From contig JASENG010000007.1 of the NCBI GenBank assembly GCA_030027265.1, positions 124,001-188,000 of the forward strand: a DNA stretch of 64,000 nt, read 5' to 3'. The stretch is from Lysinibacillus fusiformis. Lineage in GTDB: Bacteria > Bacillota > Bacilli > Bacillales_A > Planococcaceae. Under the pieces are notes generated by a model. The model searched no databases, was not told where the DNA came from, and was given only the letters and a program-made list of their open reading frames with translations. The position numbers and the translations under genes are program-made. This document shows positions 16,432 to 25,066 of this stretch, piece by piece (position 1 is the first letter of the stretch; each line of letters starts with the position of its first letter).

Positions 16432-16647
16432 GAGAGGAGGGTGGGACAAAACCCGAAAACAGCATTTTCCTCAAGGAGGAAAATGCTGTTTTCTTGATGT
16501 AACTAAAATTGATTTTTCGGTGCAGAAAAGACATGGCTCTGTAGCGAAAGGCGCAGCCGACAGCTACACTCGCACCTCCACTCCAATCAATTTCTTAATA
16601 TAGCTACTTCCACCATTTTTAGAATTTTTCACTTCTGTCCCCGCCTC
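16432..16647. mobile_element. MITE-like element with imperfect terminal inverted repeats
   Basis: The ends GAGAGGAGGGTGGGACA (from 16432) and TGTCCCCGCCTC (16636-16647) are imperfect inverted repeats. Just inside the left end lies a perfect 18-bp hairpin, 16455-16472 with 16476-16493, rich in AAAACAGCATTTTCC. No frame is present. Elements beginning with GTGGGACAAAA and ending with TGTCCCxGCC recur between genes in Bacillales. Mobility is inferred from this design, and no flanking target duplication was confirmed. Confidence 0.45.
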
Positions 16648-16730
16648 TTTTTTGCTAGTGTCTAATCTATAAAAAAACAACTGCATATACTAGAGAAAAA
16701 GCTTAATCCTGATAGGGGGTGAATAGAGTA

Positions 16731-17084
16731 ATGCCGTATTATCCGCCTGATCAGAGAAGAAGAGCCTTCTCGCAGGATCCTAGGAGGGGAGCTGTCCCAC
16801 CGGGTTTTAGACAAAATTTTGAGCCGCCAAATGATATGAGAAGATATGACCGTTCTAATATGTTTCATCAGCAACAGGTGCAAGGGTATTCGCAGCATGG
16901 GCCAAGAAGGAGACCTGCTAGTCCCTTCATGTATAACCAGCAACCACCCAATGATTTTCCAGAGCAGGGACCAAGACGGAGATTTCCGGAGAATTTGAAT
17001 ACAATGATGAGCCATGCGGGCAAAATATACGAAGGAGTAAATATCGTACGCCAGATTGGATCATTTTTTAATATGTTTAGATAG
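16731..17084 (+). CDS. YppG-like Pro/Gln/Arg-rich protein
   Basis: A 117-residue protein beginning MPYYPPDQRRRAF, with a low-complexity Pro, Gln, Arg, Asn and Met-rich body that contains the repeated piece GPRRR(P/F). The C-terminus is a short amphipathic segment (MMSHAGKIYEGVNIVRQIG, then SFFNMFR). This layout resembles the YppG-like family of sporeformers, whose role is unknown. The ATG at 16731 is chosen because AGGGGGTGA spans the upstream GTG at 16719. Identity with YppG is tentative. Confidence 0.6.
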   Translation: MPYYPPDQRRRAFSQDPRRGAVPPGFRQNFEPPNDMRRYDRSNMFHQQQVQGYSQHGPRRRPASPFMYNQQPPNDFPEQGPRRRFPENLNTMMSHAGKIYEGVNIVRQIGSFFNMFR

Positions 17085-17101
17085 TATATGATGAAATCTT
17101 T

Positions 17102-17136
17102 ACACATCAATCAGAGAAAATTGATGTGTATTTTTG
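17102..17136 (+). terminator. Terminator of the YppG-like gene
   Basis: ACACATCAAT (17102-17111) pairs perfectly with ATTGATGTGT (17120-17129), followed by ATTTTTG. Confidence 0.8.
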
Positions 17137-17228
17137 TATTGCATAGGAGATTCTGAGTAACGCTAAGCTTATATATACTGGTATTTTAACTCTAGAGGAA
17201 ATTTAATGGCCATAATACATAGTAGGAT

Positions 17229-17244
17229 TGTGATAAAAATCACA
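17229..17244 (+). promoter_or_regulatory. Fnr/Crp-like operator
   Basis: TGTGATAAAAATCACA is a perfect TGTGA-N6-TCACA palindrome, the consensus of Bacillus Fnr and of Crp. A candidate -10 TTAAAT at 17267-17272 puts the box centre near -42, the position of an activating site. It lies about 100 bp before the PAS pseudogene. Confidence 0.5.
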
Positions 17245-17341
17245 GAAATTTCTTCTAAGAGTATGTTTAAATAGTCTTGATGTAATGAATTACGGATGTC
17301 ATAATGTTGAAATCAAGATGAAATAGTGGAGGCTGCTAAAA

Positions 17342-18583
17342 GTGTTCCAAACAGTAGCAAATAAATTAGGGCATGGCCTTTTTATGATACAAAATGAAAA
17401 GTTTTTATGGGTGAATAAAAGCTTTGCCGAGATTTCTGGATATGAACAGGACGAAATCTTATCGATGCATTATACGGAATTTATTTAACCAGATGATTTA
17501 AATAAATTTCTGCAGGTTGTTTCAAGATTCAGAGCTGGTGAAATAGAACAGTATGAGATAGAACTGAGAGGGGTAAAAAAGGATGGCATAATGATTGATA
17601 TCTCATTAAGCATTAAGCGTGTTTTGTTTGAGGACAAGCCTGCTTCAATTGGCTCTTTGATGGATATTAGTGATCGGAAAAGAATGGAATCAGAACTAAA
17701 AGAGAGTAAAAATCGTTATCAAAATATTGTAGATAATGCGCCAGTGGGAATTATCGTACATCAAAAAGGGATTGTACAATACGCAAACTCCATGGCTTTT
17801 AAGCTGGTTGGGGCAAACACTCCAGATGAGCTTAGAGGTCAATCGATTCATCGTCTCATCCATAAGAAATATGAAGAAGTTGTTTCGGAACGAATTCATA
17901 ATATACAAAATTTCGGGATTACTGCAAAGCCTTTGTATCAAAGGTTAATTCGATTAGACGGTACGGAAATTGATGTGGAGGCTAGTGCTATACCGATTCA
18001 GTTAAATGGTGAGCTTGCGATTGAATCGATGTTCTGGGATGTCACGGAGCGGAAGAAAGAAGAGGAACTCATTCGTTTTCGTGCCTATTTTGATACGTTG
18101 ACGGACCTGCCAAATCTGCAAAAATTCCAATTAGACTTTGAAGAAGAATTTAACGGCGATCAAAAATTCACGATTCTTTATTTGAATATAAATGGTTTGA
18201 AAGAAATTAATGAGCTATACGGCCGTCAATCAGGCGATTTGGTACTTATTAAAGTGGGCGGTCGCTTATCTGGTGCAATGGCAAATAAGGGGCTCGTCTA
18301 TCGCATGGATGGCTACCGATTTTCGATTGTTTTACCAGGCGAAGTTTCGGACATTGAGCTTCGTTCAATAATTGAAGAAATCAATCGCATCGTTAGCCAA
18401 CCAATCTATATGACCAACACGACTGCCCATATATCGCTTAATATTGGTGTCGTTCTTTATCCGCAAGATGGCGGAGAATTCAATCTGATGCTCCATCACG
18501 CCGATCTCGCATTGAACCATGCCAAAATCACGAAAGCATTGTTCAAAAGTATGATGGGTAGGGACTGGTCTACGCACAAATAA
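17342..18583 (+). pseudogene. PAS-PAS-degenerate GGDEF protein interrupted by a stop codon
   Basis: From a GTG at 17342 (TGGAGG nine bases upstream) a PAS domain reads GLFMIQNEKFLWVNKSFAEI. It is cut by an in-frame TAA at 17486-17488, where relatives read an F(I/V)xPDD motif, and the frame then continues PDDLNKFL to 18583. Without the stop the protein would have 413 residues: PAS1, PAS2 (~120-235) and a GGDEF-type domain (~255-410). The GGDEF loop is replaced by RMDGYRF, so it could not make c-di-GMP even when whole. An ATG at 17591 could give a 330-residue fragment, but it lacks a strong ribosome binding site. Confidence 0.75.
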
Positions 18584-18593
18584 AATACCAAAT

Positions 18594-18626
18594 AGCTGAT
18601 TCCTAATGAGGAGTCGGCTTTTTATT
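18594..18626 (+). terminator. Terminator after the PAS pseudogene
   Basis: AGCTGATTCCT (18594-18604) pairs with AGGAGTCGGCT (18609-18619) with G-U pairs, followed by TTTTATTT. Confidence 0.75.
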
Positions 18627-18633
18627 TGTTAAG

Positions 18634-18785
18634 GAAATTATAAAATTTCGCTTTGGGGATAACTTTTTAAAAAATAAATTTGACATCTAGCTCCAGCACC
18701 CTAGCCCCTCGAGGTCGCTTCGGTACCTTCCCGCGTGTGGCAAGCACACTTGTCAGGGCTAATCGGGGCGCTTGCGCTTTTGTTC
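18634..18785. repeat. Dispersed repeat, copy B (about 152 bp)
   Basis: It matches copy A at 13336-13509 over GAAATTATA(G/A)AATTTCGC, the CCTCGAGGTCGCTTCGGTAC core and the ending GGGGCGCTTGCGCT. It lacks about 20 bp that copy A has in the middle (CATCATTAGGTCCCTCCAG). Both copies have the same orientation. The rest of the gap to the CheY-like gene at 18954 holds no supported gene. Confidence 0.75.
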
Positions 18786-18953
18786 TTTGGGCAGAATTGA
18801 ACTGAGAAGATATTCCTATAATAACTTGCAAAGAAATAGGACCTCGAAATAAGAAGACCAGGTGATTACATATGAATGCATTTAACGAGATAATTAAGTA
18901 ACAAATTTCAAACTATTAGAAAATAGTTTACTAAAACAGTAAGGGTGATGACC

Positions 18954-19373
18954 ATGAGAATTCTTGTCGCAGATGATTCGCGCTTTATGAGAAGCTATAT
19001 TATGAAAATGCTTCATGAGGCCGGCTATACGGACTTGCTTGAAGCGGAAAATGGTCTGAAAGCTGTTGAAATATACAAATTGTATCGTCCAAGTATTGTT
19101 ATCATGGATTTTAATATGCCAGTTTTAGATGGATTAGGTGCTTTGAAGAAAATCAAGAACATGAATATGAGCGCTAAGGTGATGATGTGCACTTCCATGG
19201 GCGGACAAAAGTGGATTGCAGAGGAACTTATCGGCCATGGTGCAGCACAAGTAATTGAAAAACCCTATTTTCAAAATTTAATTCCAGGTGTTAATAAAAT
19301 AGCAGAGGAGCTTTTTATGTACCAGCTCCTTAAACCAATCGAAGGAGTGCCTGGAAAGCAGGTTTTATTCTAA
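18954..19373 (+). CDS. CheY-like single-domain response regulator
   Basis: A 139-residue receiver domain with no output domain. The acidic pair is VADDSRF (residues 6-7), the phosphoacceptor lies in VIMDFNMPVLDG (near residue 54), the conserved Thr/Ser is in CTSMGG and the Lys in IEKPY. The ATG at 18954 follows AAGGGTGATG, which spans an upstream GTG. It resembles CheY/TlpR-type regulators, so its output is probably by protein interaction. No kinase gene is adjacent, and its partner is unknown. Confidence 0.85.
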   Translation: MRILVADDSRFMRSYIMKMLHEAGYTDLLEAENGLKAVEIYKLYRPSIVIMDFNMPVLDGLGALKKIKNMNMSAKVMMCTSMGGQKWIAEELIGHGAAQVIEKPYFQNLIPGVNKIAEELFMYQLLKPIEGVPGKQVLF

Positions 19374-19413
19374 AGTAATTGGGAAACCTTATTGAAAAGG
19401 AGGTTATTCCTAA

Positions 19414-19560
19414 ATGAAAAAATTGCTTATGATGATGTTCTTATCGGTTTCAATGTTCTCTTTAGCAGGCTGTGGTGATGAAGAACCTGAAGAAGATGAA
19501 CACATTGAAGATGTAGAAGAGGAAGATGAAATCGGTGATGGCGAAGTGGATGATGAATAA
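19414..19560 (+). CDS. Small acidic lipoprotein
   Basis: A 48-residue protein that starts MKKLLMMMFLSVS and has the lipobox SLAGC with Cys at about residue 19. About 29 residues follow that are nearly all Asp and Glu, with a few Gly, Val and Ile. AAGGAGG precedes the ATG at 19414. The acidic tail may bind cations at the cell surface, but that is a guess. It lies 40 bp after the CheY-like gene and ends with a terminator, so the two may be cotranscribed. Too short for most gene callers. Confidence 0.7.
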   Translation: MKKLLMMMFLSVSMFSLAGCGDEEPEEDEHIEDVEEEDEIGDGEVDDE

Positions 19561-19578
19561 CCGATGAAATTTCCCAAT

Positions 19579-19621
19579 GCCTCAAGCGCTGTTTTATGAT
19601 AGCGTTGGAGGCTTTCTTATT
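19579..19621 (+). terminator. Terminator of the small lipoprotein gene
   Basis: GCCTCAAGCGCT (19579-19590) pairs with AGCGTTGGAGGC (19601-19612) with one mismatch, followed by TTTCTTATTTT. Confidence 0.75.
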
Positions 19622-19713
19622 TTCAAATGAAGGGATTTTGTAGCTGACTATTGAATTATTTTGTTTGTACCAGGTGCTGAATAATTTAAATAGTTCAATT
19701 GGAGTGGGGAAAA

Positions 19714-20577
19714 GTGAAGAGCCAGTTTGAAGAAAAAATCCGAGCAGCTTTCGGGAAAGTGGGAGAGCAGTGGCTAGAGCAGTTGCCAGAGAAGCTGAAG
19801 GAGATTTGCAATGAATGGGGGGTAACGATAGAAGGTGAGCCATCGAATTTGTCATACAATTATATTGCTTATGTAAGAGACGAATCGAATCGTTCACTAG
19901 TCTTGAAAGTCGGGATTCCTGGATATGATTTTTCGAATGAAATCCAGGCAACGAAGGAGTTTCAGGGAGAGGGCTTCGTCAAGTTATTAAAATCGGATGA
20001 TCAACTAGGTAGTATTTTGCTTGAGCGACTAGAGCCAGGCAGGATGTTAAAGGAAGTAGAAAAAGAACACCAAATCGACATCTATTTGGATGTGTGGAAT
20101 CGGCTGAATAGACAGCCCGCACAAGGGTTACCTCCTATACATAATTGGTTTAGTGCTTTGTTGAACCCGGTGGCAAATGACTTGGTATCGGAGGGGCAAA
20201 TTGAAACAGCCCTGCGCTTTAAAAAAGAAATCGAAGACACGTCAGCTGGTAATGTGCAGCTACACGGGGATTTACATCATGAAAATATATTATTGGAAGA
20301 GGAACGGGGCTGGCTGGTCATTGATCCGAAGGGTGTCCAGGGGGATATTTACTTTGATTATATCTCGTTTTTATTTAACGATTTAGCTGGAGACTTAGAA
20401 TTATTGGAGAAAAGAGTGAATCAAATTTCGAGCAGGCAGCGTTTGGATGAATTGCGTTTAAGAAAAGCCGCAGTGGCGCTTTTAACAGTGCAGGTCCTAT
20501 GGGCAGTTGAAGATGGGGCGGAGGATGCACTGGAGATGTATAAGGTTTTGGAATATTTGAGTGGGACGATTGAGTAA
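19714..20577 (+). CDS. Aminoglycoside/hydroxyurea phosphotransferase-like kinase
   Basis: A 287-residue kinase of the APH(6)/hydroxyurea-resistance family. The Brenner motif is HGDLHHENIL (catalytic Asp near residue 186), followed by the metal-binding IDPKG near residue 207. The nucleotide region includes LVLKVG. The GTG at 19714 follows GGAGTGGGG. A real resistance phenotype is not implied, because many Bacillales carry such kinases with unknown natural substrates. The gene is monocistronic and followed by a repeat array. Confidence 0.82.
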   Translation: MKSQFEEKIRAAFGKVGEQWLEQLPEKLKEICNEWGVTIEGEPSNLSYNYIAYVRDESNRSLVLKVGIPGYDFSNEIQATKEFQGEGFVKLLKSDDQLGSILLERLEPGRMLKEVEKEHQIDIYLDVWNRLNRQPAQGLPPIHNWFSALLNPVANDLVSEGQIETALRFKKEIEDTSAGNVQLHGDLHHENILLEEERGWLVIDPKGVQGDIYFDYISFLFNDLAGDLELLEKRVNQISSRQRLDELRLRKAAVALLTVQVLWAVEDGAEDALEMYKVLEYLSGTIE

Positions 20578-20656
20578 CTGTAAGGAACTTTCGTAGATCA
20601 AATCACGGAGAGTGAAAACAATCTAATCGGTTTGGTGCTTAGGATAAGAGCCCAAT

Positions 20657-21327
20657 CCAATAAATAATCGGAGAATTTCCGTTTATTTGGAAAATTGAAT
20701 GGGAAATAGCTCAAATAGACGGAGGAATTCCGCTAATCTGTTCGAAAAGGGTTCAACTAGGGGATTTTTATTAGAATAGCCGGAAAAACACCCCTTATTC
20801 ATGCTGATACAGGCTCATTTCCGGAAATAACGGAAAAAACTCCACTTATTGTTTTTTGAGGAATGCAACACTTATAAAGTTTGGATGTCCTCACCGATAA
20901 ATAATCGAAGAATTTCCGTTTATTTGGAAAATCGAATGGGAAATAGCTCGAATAAACGGAGAAATTCCGCTAATCGGTTCGAAAACGGTTCAACTAGGTG
21001 AATTTTCAAAGAATAGCCGGAAAGTATTCCCTTATTCATGCTGATACAGGCTCATTTCCGGAAATAACGGAAAAAACTCCGCTTATTGTTTTTTGAGGAA
21101 TGCAACACTTATAAAGATTGGATGTCTTCACCAATAAATAATCGGAGAATTTCCGTTTATTTGGAAAATCGAAGGGGAAATAGCTCAAATAGACGGAGGA
21201 ATTCCGCTAATCGGTTCGAAAACGGTTCATCTAAGGGGGATTTTCATAGAATAGCCGGAAAAACTCCCCTTATTCCCCCCTACAAGCTCATTTCCGGAAA
21301 TAACGGGAAAAACTCCGCTTATTTCGC
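20657..21327. repeat. Three-copy tandem array of CGGAA/TTCCG repeat units
   Basis: Three head-to-tail units start near 20657, 20893 and 21130 (about 236, 237 and 198 bp, the last shortened). Each unit has four short palindromic pieces of the type CGG(A)GAATTTCCG, CGGAGGAATTCCG, CCGGAAA(A)xTxCCC and ACGGAAAAAACTCCG, each flanked by AATA/TTAT, spaced 50-60 bp apart. Related arrays occur at 29797-30412 and 37826-38021. Frames through the array are low complexity and not genes. Each unit can form strong hairpins. Confidence 0.85.
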
Positions 21328-21445
21328 CAGTACTCAAAGCAGAAGCAGAATTCTTTAGGAGGGATCCTTCAACCCCTTTACCTTCGCATAAGTAAAGGTG
21401 GTTTTATGCTATGATGTAACCAAATCAAAGACAAGGTGATTCGCG

Positions 21446-21772
21446 ATGAAAAGGGCATTACATTGGTTAGGGTTAACGGCAATTTACTTAACAGGAATTG
21501 TAATTAGCTTGGCATCATCCATCAATATTTTTAACGGAAGCAGTAGTTTAGATACACGAAAAATCGACCAAAATATTGAGCGTTTAAGAAAGCTGGATTG
21601 GTTTAATGACTTGTATGAAAGTGAGCGCCATCATAAAAGTTTTTTTATCAATTTGGAGGTAAGAAAATATCTTGAAAGTTCCATTCGAATCTCAAGACTT
21701 GAAAGTAGTGAACGAGAACAGAAAAAGTTTGTTCGACTATTAGAAAAAGTGGCAAACGCACGAGAAAATTAA
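21446..21772 (+). CDS. Hypothetical protein with one N-terminal membrane segment
   Basis: A 108-residue protein with a short basic start, a hydrophobic helix (WLGLTAIYLTGIVISLA, residues 8-24) and a charged, helical remainder (LRKLDWFNDLYESERHH, LESSEREQKKFVRLLEKV) that probably lies in the cytoplasm or periplasmic space. AAGGTGATTCGCG precedes the ATG. No family is recognised. It converges with the LysR gene, and the 74 bp between them hold a GC-rich inverted repeat but no clear T-run. Confidence 0.6.
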   Translation: MKRALHWLGLTAIYLTGIVISLASSINIFNGSSSLDTRKIDQNIERLRKLDWFNDLYESERHHKSFFINLEVRKYLESSIRISRLESSEREQKKFVRLLEKVANAREN

Positions 21773-21846
21773 TAATAACCGCATTTAGATATAGAACGGC
21801 AAGCCTGCCCCTACCCGAAAAGGGAGGCGGGAATAATAGCTGGATA

Positions 21847-22773
21847 TTATTTCTCGTCCCCGTTTTGGAACTCCTCATTTTTATTGAGCCTCGTTGATAG
21901 AATATGAAAGTATTCTTTCACAAACTCCCTGAATTGCTGTGCGGTTTCCGATAGATACCTTTCTTTTGACCAGGCAATCCCGATTGTTCTTAAGCATCTC
22001 GGTTCTGTTATGCGAAGGCTGTAGGGAAAATGGTCTGACTGATGAAGCAATGTAATTTCCGGAACAAAAGCAACGCCTAATCCCTGTTTCACCAAATCCC
22101 CTATAACGGTTGAATCATCGCTTTCAAAAGCGATATGAGGCTCGAAGCCGGCTTCATTGCAAAATTGGTCCGTTAAATTCCGGAATCCGTAGCCGGTATG
22201 CATGTTGATGAAGGATTCATCCTTTGCTTCTGCCAATCGAATAGTATCCCGCCCGGAAAATGGATGGCCAGGAGGAATGATAAGGTAAACTTCTTCGGTG
22301 ATCAGAGGCTCCCATATGATATCTGCGCTCTCGATAGGAACTGAAGAAATGCAATAGTCAATTTTGCCTTCAGCCAATTGTGCTTGCATGGAAGAAGTGG
22401 ATTGGAGATATTGCTGAAATTTAACATTTGGGTACTTCGATAAGAATGCCTGCAAAAGATCCGGCAGAACCCTTGGAATCGTAACAGCTAGCGTGATTTT
22501 ATTTTCTTGTTGATTGGCTAATTCCGAAAGCTCTCTTCTTCCTTCATTTAGCTCTCCAAAAATCCGATTTACCCGTTTTAAAAACACTTTTCCATACTCG
22601 TTTAACTTGATTTGCCGATGTTCCCTGTTGAATAAAGGCACACCCAAATCTTCTTCAAGTCGGGATATCGTCTTGCTGAGAGAGGGTTGGGCAATCTGCA
22701 ATTGTTGAGCTGCTTTCGTCATATGCTCAAGCTTTGCTACCGTCCGAAAATATTGAAGCTGCAAAAGTTCCAT
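21847..22773 (-). CDS. LysR-family transcriptional regulator
   Basis: A 308-residue regulator with an N-terminal winged helix-turn-helix (MELLQLQYFRTVAKLEHMTK, then AQPSLSKTISRLEEDLGVPL) and a C-terminal periplasmic-binding-like effector domain (~90-295). GAAGGATC precedes the ATG. It is transcribed away from the YhgE/Pip gene across a 122-bp gap that carries the inverted repeat AGCTAT-N6-ATAGCT, so the neighbour is the likely target along with itself. The effector is unknown. Confidence 0.88.
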   Translation of the reverse strand: MELLQLQYFRTVAKLEHMTKAAQQLQIAQPSLSKTISRLEEDLGVPLFNREHRQIKLNEYGKVFLKRVNRIFGELNEGRRELSELANQQENKITLAVTIPRVLPDLLQAFLSKYPNVKFQQYLQSTSSMQAQLAEGKIDYCISSVPIESADIIWEPLITEEVYLIIPPGHPFSGRDTIRLAEAKDESFINMHTGYGFRNLTDQFCNEAGFEPHIAFESDDSTVIGDLVKQGLGVAFVPEITLLHQSDHFPYSLRITEPRCLRTIGIAWSKERYLSETAQQFREFVKEYFHILSTRLNKNEEFQNGDEK

Positions 22774-22803
22774 CTCGAATGATCCTTCCTTATATAGACT
22801 AAA

Positions 22804-22821
22804 AGCTATCAGTTTATAGCT
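22804..22821. promoter_or_regulatory. Candidate LysR operator
   Basis: AGCTATCAGTTTATAGCT is an inverted repeat (6-bp arms, 6-bp spacer) midway between the divergent lysR-type gene and yhgE. TATATTATAC just right of it could be a -10 region for the rightward promoter. Confidence 0.4.
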
Positions 22822-22895
22822 AATTATATATTATACATTATGCAGAAAAGTAACTACTATAAGTAAGATGAAAATATAATTAAGGAAGTGATTGC

Positions 22896-24899
22896 TTGAA
22901 AGGTATACAGCTGATAAAGCGTGATTTTATGGCGATGTGGAAACATCCTCATGGGCGCATAGCTTTAATTTTCCTTATACTTGTACCTTTAATCTATGCG
23001 GGATTTTTCCTGGCGGGCTATTGGAATCCATATGGTCATTTAGAAAATCTGCCCGTTGCAGTTGTTAACGAGGATGAAGGAGCGATGATGGACGGTGACC
23101 GTATCGAAGCGGGGAACGATTTCGTCAAGGAATTAAAGGAAAATAAGGAATTGGAGTTTCATTTTATTTCAGAGAAAAAAGCTGATCAGGGATTAAAAGA
23201 CGGGGATTATTATATGGTCCTGACAATTCCGAAAGATTTTTCAAAAAACATTAGTACACTAATGGATGACAACCCGATTCCTGCAAAGCTTATCTCAAAG
23301 ACGAATCCAGGGAGTAATTTTGTAGCCTCTCAAATCAGTTCAACGGCGGTAGAGAAAATAAACGCTAAAATCTCGAATAGTATCACAAAGACTTATGCGG
23401 ATGGGGTTTTTTCTAAGTTCAGTGAGCTTGCAACGGGATTACAGACTGCAGGGGACGGTGCCAATGAGCTTCATGACGGAATTGGGGATGCAAAATCCGG
23501 AATGGCAAAGCTGAGTGATGGATATAGTCAGCTTGATGAAGGAATGAGCCAATTATCAGAAGGCAGCAATAAGCTTCAAAATGGTGAACTGGCCCTGTCG
23601 TCTGGTGCAAATAATTTAGAAAAAGGTTCTCTTTCATTATCAGAAGGTATGGGGAAACTATCTGCTGGATTTGATACGCTACAAGCTGGCGGAGAGCAAG
23701 TTGCTGCTGGACTGGCACAATGGTCTTCTAGCAATGAAAAGCTGCTTGATGGGTAAACGAAAGCAAATGAAACAGCGCACCTTCTTCAAGAACAACTAAT
23801 CGCATATAGCGAGTCACATCCTGAATTGGCAGAGGATGCAGAATTTCAAAAGCTTCAGGCCGTTGCCAATGGACTAGCGGAGGCGGAAGGGCAGCTTCAG
23901 GCAGGACAAACTCAGCTTGCACAGGGAGCGCAGAAGGTAGCTGCTGGGCAGGAAAGTTTAAATTCCGGACTAGACATGTTTTCTGATAAGCTTGATGGGG
24001 CAGCAGCAGGAGCCCAGGAGCTAGCAGCGGGTACAACGAAATTCAATGATGGTTTTGAAGAGTTTCGAACAGGTTTTACTTCACTAAATTATGCGATAGC
24101 TAAAGCTGCCAATGGAGTAAAACCGCTGAAAGAAGGATCAGATAAACTAATAGATGGCCTTGGTCAGTTATCTGATGGAGCAGATACGCTTTCAACTAAA
24201 CTGACAGATGCTGCCGAACAAACGTCTAGCGTCAAAAACAGTGATGCATTAACGAATATGTTCTCTGAACCAGTGATACTGGAACAGAAAGACGTTTCCA
24301 ATGTGCCGAATTACGGGGCGGGTATTGCGCCTTACTTCTTGTCGCTTGCCTTTTTCGTAGGAGGGATTATGGCATCCAATATCCTTCCTCTTGGAAAAAG
24401 ACAAGAACGGATTGTCAATGGAACCCATCATTTAATCAATAAATTGGGACTGGTATATACGATTGGATTTATCCAGGCGATTATTGTAGATGGCATTGTT
24501 CTGAGTGTATTTAACTTAGAAGTGGCCAGCATTCCATTGTTTGTACTTTCAAGCGTTATTGTGTCATTCACATTTATGACCTTTATTTTGATGCTTGTGA
24601 CTGTGTTTGGTCTGTTAGGGAAGTTTTTAGCTGTTACCTCCCTCGTATTCCAGCTGGCAACTTGCAGCGGCACCTTCCCAATGGAACTGGGGAACCCTAT
24701 TCTAAGTAAGGTTGGACAATGGATGCCTATGGCGCATTCCCTCAAAAGTATGCAAGAGGTAATTTCTTTAGGGAATTGGCATGACCTGCAAAACCAATTA
24801 TTCATCTTGGGGATGTATCTTGCTGGTGCTGTCATTATTGCTTGGGTAGCAAGTCATATCCAGCATCGTGAAACGCCGGTTCAAAATGCGCTTTCATAA
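22896..24899 (+). pseudogene. YhgE/Pip family membrane protein interrupted by a TAA
   Basis: A single frame of 667 codons from the TTG at 22896 (AAGGAAGTGATTGC before it) to 24899, broken only by TAA at 23754-23756 (codon 287). The frame is open on both sides. A CAA-to-TAA change would explain it. The N-terminus has one membrane helix and the extracytoplasmic domain (PVAVVNEDEGA). The middle has many LxxGxxxLxxG repeats, and the C-terminus about five to six membrane helices of ABC-2 type (KLGLVYTIGFIQAI). Homologues include the lactococcal phage infection protein Pip and B. subtilis YhgE. The two halves (22896-23756 and 23826-24899) may be inactive. A sequencing error is possible. Confidence 0.8.
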
Positions 24900-24908
24900 A
24901 ACGTACGG

Positions 24909-24938
24909 ATGGGGAAGCATAAGCTTCTCCATTTTTTG
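24909..24938 (+). terminator. Terminator of the yhgE-like gene
   Basis: ATGGGGAAGC (24909-24918) pairs with GCTTCTCCAT (24923-24932), followed by TTTTTTGGG. Confidence 0.78.
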
Positions 24939-24950
24939 GGAATTGTTTGA

Positions 24951-24983
24951 GAATTGTCTGCGGACCTGGATCATAAACAGTTC
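24951..24983. repeat. REP-like element, copy 1 (diverged)
   Basis: GAATTGTCTGCGGACCTGGA followed by TCATAAACAGTTC is a diverged member of the GAATTGTGTxxGGACCxGGTCC palindrome family found at four other sites in this window. Confidence 0.5.
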
Positions 24984-25066
24984 AAGCTCAATTCCATGCT
25001 TCCATTATCCCGAAATAGTATAATGAGGGCGAAGGTATAGATTACATGGAAGGGAGCCGAAATTAT

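Noticed and set aside
18872-18901. Nine-residue frame MNAFNEIIK with AGGTGATTACAT before it
   Set aside because: Too short to support; possibly a leader peptide or decayed gene start before the CheY-like gene.
20657-21358. CRISPR array, or the 90-residue frame at 21086-21358
   Set aside because: Units of about 200-237 bp with four internal palindromes are far too long for CRISPR repeats, no cas genes are near, and the frame is a translation of the repeat.
21790-21840. Hairpin between the converging hypothetical and LysR genes
   Set aside because: GC-rich arms pair, but neither side has a T-run, so it is not called a terminator.
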